A stretch of DNA of 6,487 bases from Eggerthellaceae bacterium. Its GTDB lineage: Bacteria; Actinomycetota; Coriobacteriia; Coriobacteriales; Eggerthellaceae. The stretch is from positions 1-6,487 of the forward strand of contig JAFXIM010000024.1 of the NCBI GenBank assembly GCA_017533165.1. Direction: 5' to 3'. Under the pieces are notes generated by a model. That model saw nothing but the letters and a program-made list of their open reading frames with translations, was not told the origin of the DNA and searched no databases. Below are positions 1-4,105 of the stretch, piece by piece (the stretch's first letter is position 1; every line of letters begins with the position of its first letter). The translations under genes and the position numbers were made by a program.

Positions 1-146
1 TCTCAAACAACACCGACGAAGTTCCTGCAGATCAGGACGAAGCAGCCTTGGCGGCAGCACGAAGGCTGGGAGAATATCTCAACGAAGACTGGCCGGAAGA
101 CGCCGACCTGCGCGACCTGTGGGACATCAAGCGCGGAAGGGCTTAA
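1..146 (+). CDS. C-terminal fragment of an acidic protein, function unknown (5' end outside window)
   Basis: Reading from base 3 gives 47 residues before a TAA at 144-146, with no start codon needed because the gene enters from the left edge. The visible tail is rich in Asp, Glu and Ala. It has a helical-looking stretch (ALAAARRLGEYL) followed by an acidic segment (NEDWPEDADLRDLWDIKRG) with two Trp. Codon choice (GAC, CTG, GCC, CGC) fits a real gene here better than the other two plus frames, which run on past this point into the opposite-strand gene. I do not recognise a family. It converges with the hydrolase gene on the other strand, leaving only 36 bp between the two stop codons, and no clear terminator hairpin is visible in that gap. 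The reading frame is fairly likely; the function is unknown. Confidence 0.6.
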   Translation, partial: SNNTDEVPADQDEAALAAARRLGEYLNEDWPEDADLRDLWDIKRGRA

Positions 147-182
147 GCCCTCGCCAACCGCGAGACCGCAGCTCAGCAAAAG

Positions 183-1364
183 CTAGTCGATCGGTTTTCC
201 CTCGCTCGAGGGGCCGTCAATCCGCACGTACTTTCTCTTCTCAGCACGTTCACGCTTGCGCTCCTGCCTCGTGCGACGCCTCTCCTGACGTACGGCAACG
301 CCAAGTTCCTTCATGGTGGCAGAGATGAATTCCCTCGTTTCAGGATCAAGTTCGCGAGCCGCCGTTGCAACGATGATCAAGTTGGAAGCTAAGCGCTCAC
401 GTAAGTCGAAGATAGTCTGTGCGTCAGTGGTCTTCAGCAAGTCATAGATGTTGTCGATAAACATCTCACGCTCTTCGATAGTTCGCAGCTTAAGCCAGGC
501 GTTGAGCGTCGACCCGATGAACTTAGCGCGCTTGCGCAAATCCTTGACGTAATGAAAGTCATCGCCCTCAATGATCCAGGAAAAAGGCTCGTGCTGGCGT
601 CCCGCTGCAGGGTTGGCCATGATCACGCGGTAGTTGTCGCCCTGTTCAAGCAAGAGGCCGAACAGCGACCCCTCAGGCACGATCTTGTGGAAGTTCTCAA
701 CGTAGCGCGGATCGTTCACGCGCGGAGACGGATCACCCAAGAAAGAAGGACCGTCGAAGTTAATGGTCATATCGACGCGATCGAACACTTTGTCGGGAAC
801 GCAAAGCGCCGCATACTGCGCGTGGCTTCCGCCTTTGGAGTGACCAATGAGAACAAGACGCTCGTCAAACGCCGAGGCAACTCCGCTGGCATAGGAAACG
901 CCCGTAAGCTGCGCCGGAGTGAACTCTCGAAACACAATGTTGAAGTTTTCCTTCCAACCAACCATGGTGCCGTCTGTTCCACGGAACACCAGGTAAGCAC
1001 GCCCGTCCCCAGGCAAGAAGGTGACCGCCGAGAACTGCTTCTCCGCATTGTCTACATGCTCGTCAGCATACAGGCACACCTTGATGTCGCGGTATCGTGG
1101 GCTGTCTACCACTTCGGCCAAAAAAGAGTCCGTGTAGGCAGAATGGGTCATCCAACCCTGCCGCAAGAGGTCCTCGCGTGCCGCGCCCGAAATCACCTCA
1201 CGAAGCGTCACGGTCTCGGGAGAGGTAACCTTGAGCGTTTCGCAGCACTCGAACTTCAGGTACGAAAGAGTGGCCATGACCAAACCATCAACCAGATTGA
1301 AAGGCTCTTCAGAAAGAGTACGGCGCTCGCGCACGAGATACTCAACGATAGTGCTCCCCAGCAC
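183..1364 (-). CDS. DUF2974 (Mbeg1-like) family alpha/beta-hydrolase, lipase-like
   Basis: This 393-residue protein has the layout of the DUF2974/Mbeg1-like family, which is related to class 3 lipases. The N-terminal segment (TIVEYL, then PFNLVDGLVMATLSYLKFE, about residues 5-39) is the family's usual opening. An oxyanion-type motif FRGTDGT lies at 127-133 and a nucleophile elbow GHSKGG at 174-179, with Ser176 as the expected nucleophile. INFDGPSF at about 201-208 (Asp204) and QHEPFSW at 257-263 (His258) are conserved-looking blocks that may supply the acid and base, although the triad is my inference. The C-terminal part (about 290-393) is helical and ends in a strongly basic stretch (356-381). 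No signal peptide is visible, so it is probably cytoplasmic. The start is GTG at 1362-1364, preceded by a strong AAAGGAGG Shine-Dalgarno sequence only 4 nt away, and no ATG occurs before residue 30. It lies 96 bp downstream of the aminotransferase and could be partly co-transcribed with it. Substrate (lipid, ester or other) unknown. Confidence 0.85.
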   Translation of the reverse strand: MLGSTIVEYLVRERRTLSEEPFNLVDGLVMATLSYLKFECCETLKVTSPETVTLREVISGAAREDLLRQGWMTHSAYTDSFLAEVVDSPRYRDIKVCLYADEHVDNAEKQFSAVTFLPGDGRAYLVFRGTDGTMVGWKENFNIVFREFTPAQLTGVSYASGVASAFDERLVLIGHSKGGSHAQYAALCVPDKVFDRVDMTINFDGPSFLGDPSPRVNDPRYVENFHKIVPEGSLFGLLLEQGDNYRVIMANPAAGRQHEPFSWIIEGDDFHYVKDLRKRAKFIGSTLNAWLKLRTIEEREMFIDNIYDLLKTTDAQTIFDLRERLASNLIIVATAARELDPETREFISATMKELGVAVRQERRRTRQERKRERAEKRKYVRIDGPSSEGKPID

Positions 1365-1399
1365 AGCGCCTCCTTTCCTGCTCGAAAACCACCTGGTAA

Positions 1400-1419
1400 A
1401 GCCCGGTCAATGCCGGGCT
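1400..1419 (-). terminator. Weak terminator or attenuator-like hairpin between aminotransferase and hydrolase genes
   Basis: A perfect 7-bp inverted repeat (AGCCCGG at 1400-1406, CCGGGCT at 1413-1419) with a 6-nt loop sits in the 96-bp gap, downstream of the aminotransferase stop on the minus strand. Read in that direction the stem is followed by only three T residues (CTTTACC). It could therefore be a weak terminator or an attenuator that reduces read-through into the hydrolase gene. No convincing separate promoter for the hydrolase is visible between the hairpin and its ribosome-binding site. Confidence 0.5.
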
Positions 1420-1460
1420 CTAGCAATCGGCCTTCTCAACCAGCTTCAATCAGTTGCCAT

Positions 1461-2639
1461 TTAGCGATAGCTCTCCATGAGCGCCTCAAGCGCCGGCATA
1501 GCGTTTTCAATGGTATCACGCGCGATGCAGTAGCTCATGCGCACCCAGCCTCCAACACCAAAACTATCAGAAGGCACCAAGAGTAGCTCGAACTGCTTAG
1601 CTCGGTCAGAGAAAGCCTGTGCATCGTCCTCAAGAGCCTTGACCCACAGGTAGAAGGCGCCGTCGGGTTCCACGAATTCATAGCCGATCTTCGCCAGGCC
1701 CTCGGTCAAGATTGCACGATTGGCGGCATAGGCCTCCACATCGGAGGGCTCGTAAAGGCACTTCTCGATCACGCGTTGCAGCGAAACGGGAGCGCACACA
1801 TAACCAAGGGCGCGCCCAGCGCCCGCTACGGCAACCGACACCTGAGCAGCGTCGTCCATGAGATCCGATACGTACACATAGCCGATACGCTCACCCGGCA
1901 GCGAAAGAGACTTCGAATACGAATAGCACACGATGGTGCGCGCATACACGGTGGGAATGTAGGGTACTTCCTTGCCATAGGTAATCTCGCGGTAAGGCTC
2001 GTCGCTGATCAGGTAGATCTTTCGTCCGAACTCGACCTCCTTCGCACGCAAGACGTCGGCCAAAGCTCGCAAGGTCTCCATGGTGTAGATAGCGCCAACC
2101 GGATTGTTGGGCGAGTTAACCACGATGGCGCTCGTCCTCTCGTTGATGGCAGCAGCCACGGCCTCCGTGTCGATCTGGAAGGAAGGCACGAGAGCGGGCA
2201 CCTCGACGATGGAGCAACCAGCTGCGCAAATCCAGGTCTTGTACTCGGGGAAATAAGGCGAGATCACGATGACCTCATCGCCCGGAACCGTGACGGCCTT
2301 AATGGAGATGGCCAAACCCGCAGCCGCACCAGCGGTCATGTACACGTTGCTAGGACTTGCCTCCACTCCATAACGCTTGCAGATGCTCTCGGCAACAGAC
2401 TTTCTCACACGCGGATCACCCGCTGCAGGAGTATAGCCATGCAGCGAAACCGGATCCTCCTCGACAAGCTCGAGGATGGCTTCGCGTACGGAAGCAGGCG
2501 CGGGAATGCTCGGATTCCCGATGCTGAAGTCGAACACCTTGTCGGCACCGATCTCCGCCTTGCGCGCAAGACCGTAGGCGAACAGCTCGCGAATGGCGCT
2601 CGGTTCTGCGCCAAGGGCGTACATCTTCTCATCAATCAT
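1461..2639 (-). CDS. Pyridoxal-phosphate-dependent aminotransferase, class I/II (aspartate aminotransferase-like)
   Basis: A complete fold-type I aminotransferase of 392 residues, close to the usual length of about 390-400. Visible landmarks in order: the N-terminal substrate-side motif FSIGNPSIPAP (38-48); the small-domain/PLP loop TAGAAAGLA (102-110); SPNNPVG (176-182) with Asn179 next to the cofactor; SDEPYREI (212-219) with Asp213, which pairs with the pyridine nitrogen, and Tyr216; SYSKSLSLPGERIGY (240-254) with the Schiff-base Lys243 and phosphate-binding Arg251; and VRMSY (366-370), whose Arg367 should bind the substrate alpha-carboxylate. It should transfer an amino group between an amino acid and a 2-oxo acid in the cytoplasm. 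The true donor (Asp, Ala, aromatic or other) cannot be read from sequence. I chose ATG at 2637-2639 because AAGAGGG lies about 5 nt upstream and the family start fits. An in-frame TTG at 2664-2666 would add nine residues but has worse Shine-Dalgarno spacing. It is transcribed divergently from the TRAP transporter genes. Confidence 0.93.
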   Translation of the reverse strand: MIDEKMYALGAEPSAIRELFAYGLARKAEIGADKVFDFSIGNPSIPAPASVREAILELVEEDPVSLHGYTPAAGDPRVRKSVAESICKRYGVEASPSNVYMTAGAAAGLAISIKAVTVPGDEVIVISPYFPEYKTWICAAGCSIVEVPALVPSFQIDTEAVAAAINERTSAIVVNSPNNPVGAIYTMETLRALADVLRAKEVEFGRKIYLISDEPYREITYGKEVPYIPTVYARTIVCYSYSKSLSLPGERIGYVYVSDLMDDAAQVSVAVAGAGRALGYVCAPVSLQRVIEKCLYEPSDVEAYAANRAILTEGLAKIGYEFVEPDGAFYLWVKALEDDAQAFSDRAKQFELLLVPSDSFGVGGWVRMSYCIARDTIENAMPALEALMESYR

Positions 2640-2676
2640 GGAACCCTCTTTTCGGCTGGAATTCAATTTCCCTCAG

Positions 2677-2705
2677 ATTAACGCACGAGCGGCCTTCGCT
2701 TGCAA
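2677..2705 (-). promoter_or_regulatory. Candidate promoter for the aminotransferase gene
   Basis: On the minus strand a TTGCAA box (2700-2705) is separated by exactly 17 bp from GTTAAT (2677-2682). Each matches the sigma-70-type consensus at 4 of 6 positions. Transcription would begin near 2670, giving a short leader of about 30 nt before the ATG at 2639. The call is by eye only, and such moderate matches do occur by chance. Confidence 0.35.
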
Positions 2706-2791
2706 AAAACACTCTCTGCGGGCGAAAAATTACCACTCCAGCCAACTAAAGAGCCTTACATTCCCCTTTAGCACCGTCACTTGCATATATA

Positions 2792-2800
2792 TGTTAATAT
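2792..2800 (+). promoter_or_regulatory. Candidate extended -10 promoter for the TRAP transporter genes
   Basis: TGTTAATAT matches the extended -10 form (TG, one base, then a TATAAT-like hexamer, 4 of 6). It sits in a very AT-rich island (2781-2800) that stands out from the GC-rich surroundings. No good -35 hexamer lies 16-18 bp upstream, which is typical of promoters that rely on the extended -10 or on an activator. The start site would be near 2807, giving a leader of about 195 nt before the receptor ATG. Confidence 0.4.
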
Positions 2801-2813
2801 TGCTCTCACGCAT

Positions 2814-2832
2814 TTCCCTTGGGAGAAGGGAA
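2814..2832 (+). repeat. Perfect 7-bp inverted repeat at the predicted transcript start
   Basis: TTCCCTT (2814-2820) and AAGGGAA (2826-2832) flank a 5-nt loop, GGGAG. The repeat lies just downstream of the candidate promoter start site. It could be a repressor operator or a 5'-end RNA hairpin. There is no T-run after it, so it is not a terminator. Confidence 0.5.
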
Positions 2833-2887
2833 CTGTTGCGCTACGTCGTTTTTGCGTGATTCGCGCGCAAGTCGGGTTGGGAGGCCC

Positions 2888-2900
2888 GATCGCTGCGATC
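2888..2900. repeat. Near-perfect 13-bp dyad in the transporter leader
   Basis: GATCGC and GCGATC flank a single central T, making an odd-length palindrome of a size typical of protein-binding sites. As RNA it would form only a 5-bp stem with a 3-nt loop, so a DNA-binding role is the better guess if it has any. Confidence 0.4.
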
Positions 2901-2910
2901 CGTCATGCAC

Positions 2911-2940
2911 GCGTTCGTACCGCATTCGAATTGCGAACGC
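2911..2940. repeat. Spaced 7-bp inverted repeat enclosing an 8-bp palindrome
   Basis: GCGTTCG (2911-2917) is the exact inverse of CGAACGC (2934-2940), separated by 16 bp. The spacer contains the perfect palindrome ATTCGAAT (2924-2931). The two structures are nested and partly compete, because the outer right arm overlaps the TTGCG following the inner palindrome. The element lies about 60 bp upstream of the receptor start codon. Confidence 0.45.
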
Positions 2941-2985
2941 CTCATGTTTCGCAGACGGCGCCTTGCGCGCAAACGCTTTTAATGA

Positions 2986-2995
2986 AGGAAGGGAG
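2986..2995 (+). promoter_or_regulatory. Ribosome-binding site of the TAXI receptor gene
   Basis: The purine-rich AGGAAGGGAG ends 6 nt before the ATG at 3002, a strong and well-spaced Shine-Dalgarno. It decides the start: the reading frame stays open upstream to 2819, but any earlier start would bury the Tat/lipoprotein signal inside an unrelated Cys/Arg-rich extension. Confidence 0.8.
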
Positions 2996-3001
2996 CGACT
3001 T

Positions 3002-4012
3002 ATGAAGAAAATGACCCGTAGAGGCTTTATCGGCCTGACCGCTGCAACTGGCATGACCATGATGCTCGCCGGCTGCGGCTCCAAGGAAGAAGAAGGCGGC
3101 GAGGAGAAGGCCCCCGCGGCTAACACCGGCGGCGAGCTTCGCTTCGTGACCGGCGGCGAGTCCGGCACCTACTACGCATTTGGTTCCGTCATCGCCCAGC
3201 ATGCCACCAACAACGCTGGCATCAAGGTTACCGCGCTCGTCGGCAACGGCTCTCAGGCAAACGTCCTCGAGATGGAAGACGGCAACGCAGAGCTCGCATT
3301 CTGCCAGTCCGACGTCATGGCATATGCATATCAGGGCACCAACCTCTTCGAGGGCAAGCCGGTCGAGTGCTTCTCCACCGTTGGCTACCTCTATGACGAG
3401 TCCGTTCAGATCGTCACCTGCAACCCCGACATCAAGACCGTTGCCGACCTCAAGGGCAAGAACGTCTCCATCGGCGCAGCAGGCTCCGGCGTGTACTTCA
3501 ACGCCATCGACATCCTTGGCGCATATGACCTCAAGGAAACCGACATCAACCCGACCTATGAGAGCTTCGGCGACTCCGCCAACTCCCTGAAGGACGGCAA
3601 GATCGACGCTGCATTCATCGTTGCTGGCGCACCGACCACCGCCATCGTCGACCTGTCCACCTCCAAGCAGGCATACCTCGTAGCCCTCGACGACGAGCAT
3701 GTTGAGAAGCTGCTGAAGGTCTCCGACTACTACGTCAAGACCGTCATCCCCGCTGGCACCTACAAGGGCATCGACGTCGACGTCACCACCGTTTCCGTCG
3801 GCGCAGTTCTCCTGGCTGCCGACAGCGTCTCCGAGGCCGATGTCTACGCATTCACCGCTGACATCTTCGACAACGCTGCAAACCTCACCGACAGCCATGC
3901 CAAGTACGCAGAGGTCAGCCTCGAGAAGGGCGCTGCCATCACCTCCGTCCCGTACCATCCGGGTGCTGCCAAGTACTTCGCAGAAAAGAACATCACGGTC
4001 AACACGAAGTAA
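3002..4012 (+). CDS. TRAP transporter solute receptor, TAXI family, Tat-type lipoprotein
   Basis: This 336-residue protein is the extracytoplasmic binding component of a TAXI-type TRAP transporter: it captures the solute and delivers it to the membrane permease. The N-terminus carries a twin-arginine motif (TRRGFIG, 5-11), a short hydrophobic stretch, and a lipobox LAGC (22-25) whose Cys25 would be lipidated. This predicts a folded, membrane-anchored lipoprotein. A charged Gly/Glu/Lys linker (26-44) follows. TAXI hallmarks are FVTGGESGTYYAFG (48-61), NGSQANVLEMEDGNAELAFCQSD (82-104), FSTVGYLYDESVQIV (124-138), DLKGKNVSIGAAGSG (149-163), the AGAPTTAI hinge region (208-215) and YHPGAAKYF (318-326). 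Length is normal. Codon use is strongly biased (almost all ATC, AAG, GAC, TTC), suggesting high expression. The permease follows 93 bp downstream after a strong stem-loop. Characterised TAXI receptors bind glutamate or related organic anions; the ligand here is not determinable. Confidence 0.94.
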   Translation: MKKMTRRGFIGLTAATGMTMMLAGCGSKEEEGGEEKAPAANTGGELRFVTGGESGTYYAFGSVIAQHATNNAGIKVTALVGNGSQANVLEMEDGNAELAFCQSDVMAYAYQGTNLFEGKPVECFSTVGYLYDESVQIVTCNPDIKTVADLKGKNVSIGAAGSGVYFNAIDILGAYDLKETDINPTYESFGDSANSLKDGKIDAAFIVAGAPTTAIVDLSTSKQAYLVALDDEHVEKLLKVSDYYVKTVIPAGTYKGIDVDVTTVSVGAVLLAADSVSEADVYAFTADIFDNAANLTDSHAKYAEVSLEKGAAITSVPYHPGAAKYFAEKNITVNTK

Positions 4013-4045
4013 AACCGCTTCTCGACACATTCCATAGTCCGTTAG

Positions 4046-4080
4046 AAATCGCGGCGATGCCCATGGCGTCGTCGCGATTT
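4046..4080 (+). terminator. Strong intra-operon stem-loop, attenuator or mRNA-stabilising hairpin
   Basis: A 15-bp stem (4046-4060 with 4066-4080; 13 Watson-Crick pairs and 2 G-U pairs) closes on a 5-nt loop (CCATG). It lies 33 bp after the receptor stop codon and is followed at 4078-4081 by a short T-run that then breaks into CCCG. The permease ribosome-binding site begins about 13 nt further on. The short T-run suggests partial rather than complete termination. The same structure could also block 3' exonucleases and protect the receptor message. Either way it would give more receptor than permease, as is common for binding-protein-dependent transporters. Confidence 0.75.
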
Positions 4081-4105
4081 TCCCGTAATTAAGAGAGGGG
4101 GAACA

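Larger units (their letters stand above)
2640..3001. other. Divergent intergenic region, 362 bp, two candidate promoters and a dyad-rich leader
   Basis: This gap separates the aminotransferase start from the start of the TAXI receptor gene. The part next to the aminotransferase (2640-2800) is AT-richer than its surroundings and carries the two candidate promoters. The part from about 2807 to 3001 would be the 5' leader of the transport mRNA and is GC-richer. It contains a 7-bp hairpin (2814-2832), a 13-bp dyad (2888-2900), a 7-bp spaced inverted repeat (2911-2917 with 2934-2940) and a 10-bp palindrome (2963-2972). I see no RNA gene, no recognised riboswitch fold and no convincing protein-coding gene in it. 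Confidence 0.8.

Noticed and set aside
199..212. Inverted repeat CCCTCG/CGAGGG near the end of the hydrolase gene.
   Set aside because: It lies inside the coding sequence, has only a 2-nt spacer and no T-run on the correct side. On the minus strand it is followed by AAAA, so it is not a terminator.
552..1586. A 344-codon plus-strand open frame across the hydrolase gene and the end of the aminotransferase gene.
   Set aside because: It has an Arg/His-rich, non-globular composition and crosses the ends of two genes with clear family motifs on the other strand.
1776..2681. A 301-codon plus-strand open frame antisense to the aminotransferase.
   Set aside because: The minus strand carries every catalytic motif of a PLP aminotransferase. 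The plus product has no recognisable features and no ribosome-binding site.
2791..2859. A 22-codon frame from ATG 2791 (hydrophobic/Arg peptide).
   Set aside because: It has no Shine-Dalgarno, and its ATG overlaps the candidate extended -10 box, so it would lie upstream of the predicted transcript start.
2819..3001. An in-frame upstream extension of the TAXI receptor starting at TTG 2819.
   Set aside because: It would add a Cys/Arg-rich segment before the export signal and lacks a ribosome-binding site, whereas ATG 3002 has a strong, well-spaced one.
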